In this document: positions 8,086 to 16,749 of the stretch, in pieces
Position numbering within the stretch: the stretch's first letter is position 1
How the letters are laid out: every line of letters begins with the position of its first letter
NCBI GenBank assembly: GCA_035506135.1
Contig: DATJPY010000074.1
Span: forward strand, 3,002 to 67,001
DNA: 64,000 bases
Origin: DATJPY01 sp035506135
GTDB lineage: Bacteria; Myxococcota_A; UBA9160; PR03
Reading direction: 5' to 3'
Program-made: the position numbers and the translations under genes
Notes under the pieces: model-generated
The model's database searches: none
What the model was told of the DNA's origin: nothing
What the model saw: the letters and a program-made list of their open reading frames with translations, nothing else

Positions 8086-9231
8086 TCACTCCCGCGGCAG
8101 CTCGAGCACCCGGCCCGCGACGAGGTTCAGATTGATCTCGGTGGTGCCGACCGCCACGCCGGCGGTCATCGCCAGCCGGAAGTGCGAGTCGGCGAACGAG
8201 CCGTACGCGAGCGCCTCCGGGCCGAAGAGCTCGAGCGCGAGCTCGGAGACCGCGCGCTCCGCAGAGGTCCCGGCGACGCGGGCCACGTTGGTGTCGGCGC
8301 TCGGCGGGAGCCCGTGCGCGCGCTGGTCGATCACCCGATAGGTGAGGAGGCGCGCAGCCTCGCAGGCGGCCCGCGCCTCGCCGAGCTTCTCCTGCACGGT
8401 CGGGTCGTCGAGGAGGCCGCGCTCGCGCGCGCGCGCCGCCAGCTCGTCGAGGGTCAGCGCGGCGCGCGCGTAGCGCGCGGCGCCGACGCGCTCGTACTGG
8501 AGCGCATAGCCGACGACGTCCCAGCCCTCGCCCTCGGGCCCGAGCCGGCAGTCGACCGGCACCCGCACGTCGGAGAGGAACACCTCGTGGAAGTAGCGCT
8601 CCCCCACCACGGAGGGCACCTCGCGCACCTCGACACCGGCGAGGCCCATCGGCATCAGCAGCACGCTGATGCCGCGGTGGCGCTTGGACTCCGGGTCGGT
8701 GCGCACCAGCAGGAAGCAGTAGTCGGCGTGGTTGGCGTAGGAGGTCCAGATCTTCGAGCCGCTCACCACGTAGTGGTCGCCGTCGCGGATCGCGAGCGTG
8801 CGCAGCGCCACCAGGTCCGAGCCCGCCTCCGGCTCCGAGAAGCCCTGACACCAGAAGACGTCGCCATGCGAGATCCGCGGCAGGTGGAGCCGCTTCTGCG
8901 CGTCGCTGCCGTAGCGCATGATCGCGGGCCCGATCCAGTTGACGTTCATGTACTGCGGCCCGCGCGGCTCGCCGCGCGCCCAGAGCTCCTCGCCGAGGAT
9001 GGAGTGGCGCCACGGCGTCGCTTCGCGGCCGCCGTACGCGGCGGGCCAGTGCTGGGTGAGCCAGCCGCGCGCCGCGAGCGCCGGGCAGAAGCGGCGCGCA
9101 AAGGCGACCTGCGCGTCGCTCCCGGGGCCGCCCTTCGACACCTCGCTCCAGTCGGCGGGGAGCTGCTCGTCGAGGAAGGCGCGCAGCTCGGCGCGGAAGG
9201 CGATCTCGTCCTCCGTCCAGCCGAACTCCAT
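8086..9231 (-). CDS. Acyl-CoA dehydrogenase, full length
   Basis: A 381-residue acyl-CoA dehydrogenase. Seen: FWCQGFSEPEAGSDLVALRT (substrate/FAD strand), HYVVSGSKIWTSYANHADY, ERYFHEVFLSDVRVP, and a C-terminus with AVGTTEINLNLVAGRVL, where the usual YEGT glutamate reads AVGT. The start is set at ATG 9231 because GGAGG lies about 6 bases upstream; the GTG 12 bases earlier would put that site inside the gene. It is first of the dehydrogenase block in the operon and lies 54 bases downstream of the transporter permease gene. LPADWSEV near the N-terminus resembles dehydrogenases of terpene and steroid degradation gene sets. Confidence 0.85.
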   Translation of the reverse strand: MEFGWTEDEIAFRAELRAFLDEQLPADWSEVSKGGPGSDAQVAFARRFCPALAARGWLTQHWPAAYGGREATPWRHSILGEELWARGEPRGPQYMNVNWIGPAIMRYGSDAQKRLHLPRISHGDVFWCQGFSEPEAGSDLVALRTLAIRDGDHYVVSGSKIWTSYANHADYCFLLVRTDPESKRHRGISVLLMPMGLAGVEVREVPSVVGERYFHEVFLSDVRVPVDCRLGPEGEGWDVVGYALQYERVGAARYARAALTLDELAARARERGLLDDPTVQEKLGEARAACEAARLLTYRVIDQRAHGLPPSADTNVARVAGTSAERAVSELALELFGPEALAYGSFADSHFRLAMTAGVAVGTTEINLNLVAGRVLELPRE

Positions 9232-9285
9232 GCCGTCCTCCACGCCGACGCCGGAGCTGACGGTATGTCATCTCCCCCGGTCCCC

Positions 9286-10842
9286 TCAAGCCCGCTCCGC
9301 TCGCGCGCCGAACCAACGGCGGCCGGCCGAGCGCGTGGCCGGTGCGCCGACGCTCGTCCGCGCCTCGGCCCAGCGCGCGAGCCGCACGAAGGGAAGCCCC
9401 ATCAGGAAGTAGATGGCGGCGGTGAGGAGGCCGACGCCGATGTAGTCGTAGTAGGTGGAGGCGAGCTGCCCGTAGACCTTGGTCAGCTCGACCATCGTGA
9501 TCACCGAGACGATCGACGAGTCCTTGAAGAGCGCGATGAAGTCGTTGGTGACGGGCGGGATCACGAGCCGCAGCGCCTGCGGCACGATCACGTGCCGCAC
9601 CGCCTGCGCGCGGCTCATGCCGAGTGAGAGCGCCGCCTCCATCTGGCTCGCGGGGATCGCCTGGATGCCGGCGCGGTAGTTCTCCGCCTCGTAGGCGGCG
9701 TAGTTGAGGCCGAGGCCGGCCACCGCTGCGACGAGCGGCGAGAGCCGGATGCCGAGCGACGGGAGCCCGTAGAAGATCAGATAGAGCTGGATCAGGAGCG
9801 GCGTCCCGCGCACCGCCTCGACGTAGGCGCGCGCCGCGAGCGCGGCCGCACGCGGACCGTACAGGTTGGTGAGCGCGAGCGCGAGCCCGACCGTGACGGC
9901 CACCGACATGCCGAGCAGCGAGACCGCGAGCGTCATCGGCGCGCCGCGCAGCAGCAGGATCGGCAGGTAGCTCGCGTAGCGCTGCAGGCGCTCGCCCCAG
10001 CCGATCGGGCGGGTCACGGTCTCCGTGTAGCTCCGCAGCGCGTCGCCCGCCGGCGCCTCCGTGAGCGACGCGAAGAGCGCCTCGCTCTCCGCGTTCCAGA
10101 GCCCCCACTTCTCGTAGATGGCGCGCAGCTCGCCGGAGCGCATCAGCTCCCGCAGCGCCGCGTCGAGCTGCTCGCGCAGCGCGGGGTCGTCCTTGCGCAC
10201 GCCGATCCCGTACTCGACGTGCTCCATCGGTGGGCCCGACAAGCGGAGCTTCGCGTTGGGCTTCGCGTAGTAGAGCGCGATCGGCCAGTCCATCAGCACG
10301 GCGTCGAGGCGCCCGTTGGCGAGGTCCTCGTAGGCGTTGATCTGCCCGTCGTAGGTGCGGAGCTCGATGCCGCCGGCGCGCTCGAGCAGTCTCTCCGCCA
10401 GCGAGAACTTGAGCGTGCCGACGGTGTGGCCGCGCAGCGCGGCGAGCGACTCGAGCGCGGGCGCATCGACGCGCACCGCGAGCTGCTCCGAGGTGGCGTA
10501 GTAGGGGACCGTGAAGTCGATCTCGCGGCGGCGGTCGTCGGTGATCTCGAGCCCGTTCAGCGCGACGTCGTAGTTGCCGCGCTCGAGGCCGGGGATCAGG
10601 CCGTCCCACTGGTTCTGCACGAAGACGGCCGGCCGCCCGAGCTGGCGCCCGAGCGCCGCCGCGAGATCGACCTCGAAGCCGACCAGGCGGCGCGGGTCCT
10701 GCGGATCCTGGAAGACGTAGGGCGCGCCGCCCTCGGAGTCGCCGCCCCAGCGCAGGGGCTCCTGCGCGGACGCCGTCGCCGCGCCGGCGAGGGCGAGGCC
10801 GGCGGCAAGCAGCGCGGCGCGTCCGACCGGGAATCGGGTCAT
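9286..10842 (-). CDS. Fused ABC substrate-binding protein and permease (amino-acid type)
   Basis: A 518-residue fusion of a periplasmic binding domain and a membrane permease. Residues 1-26 are a signal peptide. Residues 27-265 form a family-3 solute-binding domain (WDGLIPGLERGNYDVALNG, ITDDRRREIDFTVPYY, LDAVLMDWPIALYY). Residues about 290-505 form a HisMQ/GlnP-type permease with several membrane helices and the EAA loop EAALSLGMSRAQAVRHVIVP that contacts the ATPase. Such fusions are known in polar amino-acid transporters. The start ATG overlaps the upstream ATPase stop (ATGA). Located in front of acyl-CoA dehydrogenases, it may import a charged carboxylate that feeds them; the substrate is not deducible. 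Confidence 0.88.
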   Translation of the reverse strand: MTRFPVGRAALLAAGLALAGAATASAQEPLRWGGDSEGGAPYVFQDPQDPRRLVGFEVDLAAALGRQLGRPAVFVQNQWDGLIPGLERGNYDVALNGLEITDDRRREIDFTVPYYATSEQLAVRVDAPALESLAALRGHTVGTLKFSLAERLLERAGGIELRTYDGQINAYEDLANGRLDAVLMDWPIALYYAKPNAKLRLSGPPMEHVEYGIGVRKDDPALREQLDAALRELMRSGELRAIYEKWGLWNAESEALFASLTEAPAGDALRSYTETVTRPIGWGERLQRYASYLPILLLRGAPMTLAVSLLGMSVAVTVGLALALTNLYGPRAAALAARAYVEAVRGTPLLIQLYLIFYGLPSLGIRLSPLVAAVAGLGLNYAAYEAENYRAGIQAIPASQMEAALSLGMSRAQAVRHVIVPQALRLVIPPVTNDFIALFKDSSIVSVITMVELTKVYGQLASTYYDYIGVGLLTAAIYFLMGLPFVRLARWAEARTSVGAPATRSAGRRWFGARAERA

Positions 10843-11594
10843 CGCAGGTCGCGCAGGAAGGCGCGGGTGCGCGGGTCGCGCGGCGCGCCGAAGAGCGCCT
10901 CGGGCGGCGCCTCCTCGACCACCTCGCCGTCGCACAGGAAGAGCACGCGGTCGGCGACCTCGCGCGCGAAGCGCATCTCGTGCGTGACGACGAGCTGCGT
11001 CATGCCCTCCTCGTCGAGCTGCCGCATGATCGCCAGCACCTCGCCGACGAGGCTCGGGTCGAGCGCCGAGGTGGGCTCGTCGTAGAGCATCACCTGGGGC
11101 GACATCGCGAGCGAGCGCGCGATCGCCGCGCGCTGCTGCTGCCCGCCGGAGAGCTGCGACGGATGGTGGTGCGCCTTGTCGCCGAGGCCCACCTTCTCGA
11201 GCAGCGCCAGCGCCCGCGCCTCGGCCTCGGAACGCTCGAGCTTCTTCACCAGCCGCGGCGCCAGCGCCACGTTGTCGAGCACCGAGAGGTGCGGGAAGAG
11301 GTTGAAGCCCTGGAAGACCATCCCGACCTCCTCGCGGAGCTGCCGGAGCTGCGCGGCCAGGTCGCGCGGCGCGAGCCCGTTCTCGCGCGCGAGGGTCACC
11401 TCGCCGATGCGCACACGACCCGCGTCGAAGAGCTCGAGGCCGTTCAGGCAGCGCAGGAGCGTCGACTTGCCGCAGCCCGACGGCCCGATGATCGCAGTGA
11501 GCGCGCGCGGCTCGACGTCGAAGCTGACGCCGCGCAGCGCCTCGGTCGCGCCGAAGTGCTTGTGCAGGCGGTCGACCGAGATGAGCGCGGCCAT
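10839..11594 (-). CDS. ABC transporter ATPase, polar amino-acid type
   Basis: A 251-residue cytoplasmic ATPase that powers the fused binding protein-permease encoded next. Seen: Walker A GPSGCGKST near residue 38, Q-loop VFQGFNLFPH, signature LSGGQQQR, Walker B VMLYDEPTSALDP and H-loop VVTHEM. Length and motifs match GlnQ/HisP-type subunits. The start is ATG 11594 with a strong GGGGGAGG site 7 bases upstream. It is the first gene of the seven-gene minus-strand operon and is divergent from the acyl-CoA synthetase at 11643 across 48 bases. Confidence 0.9.
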   Translation of the reverse strand: MAALISVDRLHKHFGATEALRGVSFDVEPRALTAIIGPSGCGKSTLLRCLNGLELFDAGRVRIGEVTLARENGLAPRDLAAQLRQLREEVGMVFQGFNLFPHLSVLDNVALAPRLVKKLERSEAEARALALLEKVGLGDKAHHHPSQLSGGQQQRAAIARSLAMSPQVMLYDEPTSALDPSLVGEVLAIMRQLDEEGMTQLVVTHEMRFAREVADRVLFLCDGEVVEEAPPEALFGAPRDPRTRAFLRDLR

Positions 11595-11613
11595 CTGGCG
11601 CCTCCCCCCGCTT

Positions 11614-11625
11614 TGGTATAACAGA
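11614..11625. promoter_or_regulatory. Symmetric extended -10 element between divergent genes
   Basis: The plus strand reads TGGTATAAC (extended -10, TATAAC at 11617-11622) and the minus strand over the same bases reads TGTTATACC. Each therefore offers a TG-N-TATAxC box, one for the acyl-CoA synthetase (+) and one for the ABC/dehydrogenase operon (-). No convincing -35 box is seen on either side. The 48-base intergenic region leaves room for only one such site, so shared or mutually exclusive initiation is likely. Inferred from sequence only. Confidence 0.45.
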
Positions 11626-11642
11626 CCGACGGAGGTGGCGAA

Positions 11643-13289
11643 GTGCCCAGCGCCGCACCGAACACCCCGGACTTCGAGCCCGTCGTGCCGGCGATGATCC
11701 GGGTGCTCGCGGCGCGCCACGCCGACCGCGAGCTGATCGTCGGCGACAGCGGCCGCTTGCGCTACGGCGAGGCGGAGGCGGTGTCGGCGCGCATGGCGCG
11801 CGCGCTCCTCGCGGCGGGCGTCGGCAAGGGGACGCGGGTCGGCGTCTGCTTTCCGAACGGGCCCGAGTGGGTGCTGGCCTGGCTCGCCGCGGCGCGCATC
11901 GGCGCCGTGGTGGTGCCGCTCAACACCTTCTTCAAGGCGCGCGAGCTCGGCTGGATCCTGCGCCACGCCGACGTGTCGGTGCTGCTCACCGCGTCCCGGC
12001 TCCTCGGCAACGAGTACCTCGCACGCCTCGAGGAGATCGCGCCCGAGCTCGGAGGCGCGCGCCCCGGCCGCCTGCGCGTCCCTGCCCTGCCCTATCTGCG
12101 CGCCGTCTACGCGTGGGGCGGCGCGGATCAGCCGTGGGCGCTCGCGGGCGAGTCGCTCGCGGACGGGCCCGACGAGCCGGCGCTCGACGACGCCTTCCTC
12201 GCAGCGGTCGAGGCGTGCGTCTCGCCCGCCGACCCGATGCTGATCCTCTACAGCTCCGGGAGCACCGCGGATCCCAAGGGCGCCGTCCACACGCACGGCT
12301 CCGTGCTCCGACACGCGGCGCTGCTCGGCCGGATGCGCGGCGTGCGCGCCGACGACCGCATGTGGTCGCCGATGCCGTTCTTCTGGGTCGGCGGCATGGT
12401 CTTCGCCCTGCTCGGCGGCATGCAGGCGGGCGCCTGCTTGATCTGCGAGTCCCACTTCGAGCCCGGCCGCACGCTGGCGCTACTCGAGCGCGAGCGCGTG
12501 ACGGCCGCGGTGGGCTGGCCGCACTTCGGCAAGGCGCTCGTCGAACATCCGGACTTTGCGACGCGCGACCTCTCGTCGCTGCGCAAGGGCAACATCCCGA
12601 AGCTGCTGCCGCCCGACATCTGTCCACCCGACCCGGAGCTGCGACCGAACGGCCTCGGCATGACGGAGACCTGCGGGCCGCACACCTACACCGGCGAGGG
12701 CGCGCTGCCCGAGTCGCTGCGCGGCGCCTTCGGGAAGGCCGTCGAAGGGGTCGAGCACCGCGTGGTCGACCCGGACACCGGAGCGCCGCTCGAAGCCGGC
12801 AAGGCGGGTGAGATCTGCGTGCGCGGCCGGAACCTGATGCAGGGGCTCTACAAGGTCGAGCGCGAGCAGTGCTTCGACCGCGACGGCTTCTATCACACGG
12901 GAGACGCCGGCTTCTTCGACGCCAACGGCGTCCTGTTCTTCCAGGGGCGGCTCGGCGACATGATCAAGTCGGGCGGCGCCAACGTCACGCCGAGCGAGGT
13001 CGAGAGCGCGCTCGCCGCCCTGCCCGAGGTGAAGGAGGCGTACGTCGTCGGCGTGCCGGATTCGCAGCGCGGCGAGAACGTCGCCGCGGCGGTGGTGCTC
13101 GAGCCGGGTGCCGCGCTACCGGCCGACGAGGTGCGCGCCCGCGTGAAGGCGCAGCTCGCCGCCTACAAGGTGCCCCGACACGTACTCGTGTCGGCACACG
13201 ACGCCCTGCCCTTCACTGACAGCGGCAAGATCGACAAGCGCCGCCTCCGCGCGCTGCTCGAAGAGCGCATCCTCCAAGGCGAGATCTAA
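11643..13289 (+). CDS. AMP-binding acyl-CoA synthetase/ligase
   Basis: A 548-residue adenylate-forming ligase that activates a carboxylic acid to its acyl-CoA. Seen: phosphate loop ILYSSGSTADPKG near residue 202, GLGMTETCG, YHTGDAGFF, the hinge GRLGDMIKSGGANVTPSEVE and the C-terminal lysine in TDSGKIDKRRL. GTG start with GGAGG 7 bases upstream. It is divergent from the transporter/dehydrogenase operon, which suggests that it supplies the acyl-CoA substrate for those dehydrogenases. The final 31 bases, including the stop codon, are repeated exactly once immediately downstream. Confidence 0.88.
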   Translation: MPSAAPNTPDFEPVVPAMIRVLAARHADRELIVGDSGRLRYGEAEAVSARMARALLAAGVGKGTRVGVCFPNGPEWVLAWLAAARIGAVVVPLNTFFKARELGWILRHADVSVLLTASRLLGNEYLARLEEIAPELGGARPGRLRVPALPYLRAVYAWGGADQPWALAGESLADGPDEPALDDAFLAAVEACVSPADPMLILYSSGSTADPKGAVHTHGSVLRHAALLGRMRGVRADDRMWSPMPFFWVGGMVFALLGGMQAGACLICESHFEPGRTLALLERERVTAAVGWPHFGKALVEHPDFATRDLSSLRKGNIPKLLPPDICPPDPELRPNGLGMTETCGPHTYTGEGALPESLRGAFGKAVEGVEHRVVDPDTGAPLEAGKAGEICVRGRNLMQGLYKVEREQCFDRDGFYHTGDAGFFDANGVLFFQGRLGDMIKSGGANVTPSEVESALAALPEVKEAYVVGVPDSQRGENVAAAVVLEPGAALPADEVRARVKAQLAAYKVPRHVLVSAHDALPFTDSGKIDKRRLRALLEERILQGEI

Positions 13290-13320
13290 CGAAGAGCGCA
13301 TCCTCCAAGGCGAGATCTAA
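13259..13320. repeat. Perfect 31-bp tandem duplication spanning a stop codon
   Basis: Bases 13259-13289 are repeated without change at 13290-13320. The unit runs from CGAAGAGCGC to CGAGATCTAA and contains the stop codon of the acyl-CoA synthetase. The second copy supplies the stop codon of the convergent FecR-like gene on the minus strand (TAG at 13317-13319). The duplication therefore lies exactly at a tail-to-tail junction and spaces two convergent genes. Confidence 0.95.
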
Positions 13321-14153
13321 GGCGGGGGGGCGTTCCCCGCCGGCGACTCGACCACCGGGATGTGCGACGGCGGCGAGCCGTGCGTCCCAGCGCAGCTCCC
13401 GGACTGGCAGTAGGGGCGCGGCGGCATGCTGAACGGCGTCACCGGGAAGCCGGGGGGAGGCGGGGCGGCGGCGACGTCGAGCGGCGAGAGATCGCCGAGG
13501 GCCGCGCCGCAGCGGGCCGCATCCAGAAGCGATACGGCGAGCGCACCACCCCTCGAGGCGACGGGAGCCACACCGTGCGCGCCCCCGACGCACTGTCCGG
13601 CCGCCGCATCGACGGCCGCGCCGCCGGTGCGCGGGCGCACCTGGATCGGTCCCCCCCAGCTGCAGAGCGACGAGCGCGCCGGGTCGAGCTGGGCGGTCGC
13701 CTCGGTGTCGTCGCTCGGGGAGAGCGTCTCGAGGTCCGGCGTCGCGATGCGCATCGGCGGCGCGACCTGGACGTCCTCCACGGAGACCACGCGCATCTGC
13801 CCATGCAGGAGCACGAGGTCGGGTGCTCCCTCGTCGGTTCGAGAGACGACCACCTCGGAGTCGGGGCCGAGCTGCACGTAGCGGCCCTGCGCGTGGAACG
13901 CCGCGCTGGCGCCGGCTCCCGTCGCGAGGTGATCGCCGGCATACACCGCGGCGTCGCAGCCGGCAGCCACGGGCGGGCAGTCCGCGAAAGTCATGCTGGC
14001 CGAGCCGGAGAGCGCGGAGAGGGTGCCGACGGCCGCCCGGCCGCCCGGGCCGCAGACGGGCACGCCGGCGCCGGTGATCACGTCCGCCGAGGCGTGCCCT
14101 CCGGGGAGTGCCACGAGAAGGAGAGCGAGCACGAGCAGCGGGAGGGTCTTCAT
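13317..14153 (-). CDS. Exported FecR-like domain protein
   Basis: A 278-residue protein with a signal peptide (MKTLPLLVLALLLVALPGG, cleavage near HASA-D). Residues about 60-150 resemble a FecR ligand/periplasmic domain: GDHLATGAGASAAF, YVQLGPDSEVVVS and LLHGQMRVVS, the strand pattern in which gatekeeper FecR proteins sense or bind envelope polymers. The C-terminal 60 residues are Pro/Gly/Ser-rich and probably disordered. The start overlaps the stop of the TPR/beta-barrel gene (ATGA), making this the third gene of a surface operon. There is no anti-sigma N-terminal domain or transmembrane helix, so it is not a classical FecR signalling protein. Exact role unknown. Confidence 0.7.
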   Translation of the reverse strand: MKTLPLLVLALLLVALPGGHASADVITGAGVPVCGPGGRAAVGTLSALSGSASMTFADCPPVAAGCDAAVYAGDHLATGAGASAAFHAQGRYVQLGPDSEVVVSRTDEGAPDLVLLHGQMRVVSVEDVQVAPPMRIATPDLETLSPSDDTEATAQLDPARSSLCSWGGPIQVRPRTGGAAVDAAAGQCVGGAHGVAPVASRGGALAVSLLDAARCGAALGDLSPLDVAAAPPPPGFPVTPFSMPPRPYCQSGSCAGTHGSPPSHIPVVESPAGNAPPP

Positions 14154-15820
14154 GGATGGGCTCCTGGGCTCTTCTGCCAGTAGTAGGTGACGTAGGCGCC
14201 CACGAGGTGACGGTCGTAGTCGAAGACCTTCACGTTGCTCGAGTTGCGCAGGTAGTCGTAGCGGAGCGTCACCGAGAAGTGCTCCGTGAGCTGCCGCTCG
14301 AGCCGCGTGTCGACTTCGACGTAGTTATCGGTCCGATCGCTGTTCTTGAGCGAGTACTCGATCCCGCGAATCACGTTGTCGGGATTCGGGTAGGACGAGG
14401 GGTTGTCGAACGGCCGGTAGGCGTAGCGGACCTCGGAGTCGAGCACGAGCTTCCAGGGGAGCTGCTGGCGGACGCCCGCGTGCACCCCGATGCCCCACTG
14501 ATCCCACTCGCGGCCCTCCGAGTTGTAGTACTCGTAGAAGGGGCCGCCGCGCAGGATCGTGCTCCCGCCCCGCAGCGGCACGTTCTGATCCACCCCGGCC
14601 ACGAATCCCCAGCCGTCGCGGTCGCGGTAGTGCGTCTGGTTGCCGAACCCGGGCGGGCCGCAGCGCTCCTCGTGGTCGGGGCAGGGCGTGCCCGGCACTC
14701 CGATGCCGTTCGGATCGCCCTCGTTCTTGCGGAAGTTGTTGTAGGCGAAGCCCGAGTAGACGCGCGTCACGCCCCACTCGCCGAAGTCGTAGAACCACTG
14801 GGGCGTGAGGGAGTAGGTGCGCACGTACTGGTCGTAGCCGAGCCAGCCGTTGCCGAAGCCGGCCTCGAGGCGCAGCAGCGAGCGCTCGGAGAGCTGCCGG
14901 TCCACCCAGGTGCCCACCCCCGGGTAGTCGAGGTCGAAGTCGTGGGCCTCGATGTACGACGAGCCGTAGTAGAAGGCGCGCGCGCCGATCGCCCAGCCGT
15001 CGCTGCGCCACAGCTCGCTGCCGACGTCCGCCGACCACACGCCGCCGACGGACGACTTCGAGTTGATCTCGTCGGGCGTCGCGAGCCCGGCGCCGAGGTA
15101 GGCGACGTTCGAGTTCCACTCGAGGCCCGCCTCGAGGCGCACCCAGGGGCCCATGGCCGCGACGCTCGGGCGCGTCTTCTCGAGCTCGCGCTTGGCCGCC
15201 TCGGCCCAGGGCGTTCCGGGGTTCTGGTCGATCACGCGCTGCAGTGCGGCGCGCGCCTGCGCCTCGTCGTTGGAGGCGCGCCACGCGAGACCCGCGTAGT
15301 ACGACGCCGCCGGCTCGAGCGAGGTCGGCCGCGCGCGACCTGCGCGCTCCAGGGCCTGCGCGGCGCCGCGCGTGTCGCGTCCCTGCTGGAGCTGCACCAG
15401 CGCCTCGTAGAAGTCGAGCTCGGGGCTGCTCGTCCCGGCGGCGCGCGCGTCGGCGAACGACCGCTCGGCGCCCGCCAGGTCGTTCTGATGGAAGCGCGCG
15501 ATGCCGAGCTCGAGGTCGACGTCGGGGAGCTTCGGGTCGAGCGAGCGCGCGCGCTCGAGCGACGCAACCGCCTGCGGATAGCGCTCGAGGCGGATCTGGC
15601 AGCGGCCGGCGAGCATCGACGCGCGCGCGTCGAGCGGCGCGCGCGTCGCCATCTCGTCGAGCACGCGCAGCGCCTCGTCGCAGTGGCCCATCGCGGCGAG
15701 CCGCTCGGCGCGCGCCCGCGCGAGGTCGTCGGCCGCCCGCGCGGGCGGCGCCGACGCGAGCGCACCGAGCGCGGCGGGAAGCAGGAGCGCGGCGAGACGA
15801 GCAGTGCGGGCTAATCGCAC
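14150..15820 (-). CDS. TPR plus outer-membrane beta-barrel protein
   Basis: A 556-residue exported protein. Residues 1-29 form a signal peptide. About 33-205 are tetratricopeptide-like helical repeats (CDEALRVLDEMATRAP, YPQAVASLERARSLDP, LAGAERSFADARAAG). About 215-556 alternate aromatic and polar residues in amphipathic strands (VRLEAGLEWNSNVAYLG, YGSSYIEAHDFDLDY, EVRYAYRPF, VGAYVTYYWQ), as expected for a 14- to 16-strand outer-membrane barrel. The architecture resembles Slam/DUF560-type translocators. The GTG start has GAGGA 5 bases away and overlaps the upstream PEP-CTERM gene by 10 bases. Context suggests that it helps export or anchor the co-encoded PEP-CTERM protein; this is inference. 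Confidence 0.75.
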   Translation of the reverse strand: MRLARTARLAALLLPAALGALASAPPARAADDLARARAERLAAMGHCDEALRVLDEMATRAPLDARASMLAGRCQIRLERYPQAVASLERARSLDPKLPDVDLELGIARFHQNDLAGAERSFADARAAGTSSPELDFYEALVQLQQGRDTRGAAQALERAGRARPTSLEPAASYYAGLAWRASNDEAQARAALQRVIDQNPGTPWAEAAKRELEKTRPSVAAMGPWVRLEAGLEWNSNVAYLGAGLATPDEINSKSSVGGVWSADVGSELWRSDGWAIGARAFYYGSSYIEAHDFDLDYPGVGTWVDRQLSERSLLRLEAGFGNGWLGYDQYVRTYSLTPQWFYDFGEWGVTRVYSGFAYNNFRKNEGDPNGIGVPGTPCPDHEERCGPPGFGNQTHYRDRDGWGFVAGVDQNVPLRGGSTILRGGPFYEYYNSEGREWDQWGIGVHAGVRQQLPWKLVLDSEVRYAYRPFDNPSSYPNPDNVIRGIEYSLKNSDRTDNYVEVDTRLERQLTEHFSVTLRYDYLRNSSNVKVFDYDRHLVGAYVTYYWQKSPGAHP

Positions 15821-16590
15821 CCGCGCTTCCTCGCCACGCGCACCAGGGCGACCAGGCCCGCTCCGAGCAGCACCATCGTGCCAGGCTCCGGCACGTAATC
15901 TCCTCCCACGATGCCGGAGACACCGAGCGGAGGCATCGTGTACGCCCCGTTCATCACCGGCATGGATCCGGCCACGATGTAGCGCACTCGCACCTGGACC
16001 GACTCCCCCGGGTCGAGCGTGCCGAGCGCGAGCGCTCCGTAGTAGCGCGTCACGCCGCTGCTCGTATAGCTCAGCACGGAGTAGAGGTCGTCGTCGAGCG
16101 CGACGTCGACCGCCGGATAGCCCGGCGCCGCGATCGTCTTGGTGAACAGCAGGAGCACGTCGTCGAGCGTCTCGTCCGTGGTGTTCTTCACCGTCCAGAG
16201 CGAGTCGGCCACGAACGGCACGGCGGTGGTGGGCGCCGTCGGCGTGCCGCCGTTGGTGAGGGGATTCTGGGAGTTGGCGGGGTCCTGCGGGTGCTGATAG
16301 ACCGGCTGCTGCAGGGCCTGCGTGATGGAGAGGTCGTAGTTGCCGGCTCCCGCCGTGAGGAAGGAGACCGGCGCCGAGGCGGTGTAGTCGACCCCGTGGT
16401 CTCCGGGCCCCGTCAGACCGTAGACACCGAAGCCCTGGAAGTAGAGGGGATCGACCTGGAACGCGGGGCCCCCTGCCCCCCCGATGGTGATGGGCGTCGC
16501 ACCCACCGGCGCAGCCGACACAGCGAGCAGCAGAAGCGCGGCAAGCACCGATCCGAACGGCGCGAGCCGAGACCCATCCTGGGCTCTCAT
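15811..16590 (-). CDS. PEP-CTERM surface protein, first gene of surface operon
   Basis: A 259-residue secreted protein with no recognised enzymatic domain. It has a signal peptide (SVLAALLLLAVSAAPVGA), a beta-rich body and a C-terminal DYVPEPGTMVLLGAGL, hydrophobic stretch and ARKRG cluster: a canonical PEP-CTERM signal for exosortase. The body has a WTVKNTTDETLDDVLLLF strand pair typical of structural PEP-CTERM proteins. The start is set at ATG 16590, which has GGAGG 9 bases upstream, rather than the GTG 18 bases earlier. Operon order is this gene, the TPR/barrel gene, then the FecR-like gene. The 159 bases upstream to the EamA gene end presumably hold the promoter; I see no clear box. Confidence 0.78.
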   Translation of the reverse strand: MRAQDGSRLAPFGSVLAALLLLAVSAAPVGATPITIGGAGGPAFQVDPLYFQGFGVYGLTGPGDHGVDYTASAPVSFLTAGAGNYDLSITQALQQPVYQHPQDPANSQNPLTNGGTPTAPTTAVPFVADSLWTVKNTTDETLDDVLLLFTKTIAAPGYPAVDVALDDDLYSVLSYTSSGVTRYYGALALGTLDPGESVQVRVRYIVAGSMPVMNGAYTMPPLGVSGIVGGDYVPEPGTMVLLGAGLVALVRVARKRGCD

Positions 16591-16749
16591 CGAGATGATC
16601 CTCCGCACGAAGCGCCACCGCCCGGTGGCGCCCTGCTGTCCGTGAAGTGACCGGATCGAGGCCCGCGTGTCAGCGCAACCCCGCGTGCGACAAGGACCGA
16701 AGGCCCGACGACGGTGGATCGCCCCCCGGCTCGCGGAGGGTCGGTCGGG

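Noticed and set aside
4235..10609. 2124-codon open minus-strand frame
   Set aside because: It is the ACAD gene frame extended by chance through other genes in a stop-poor, GC-rich region. Individual genes in other frames carry coherent motifs and coupled starts.
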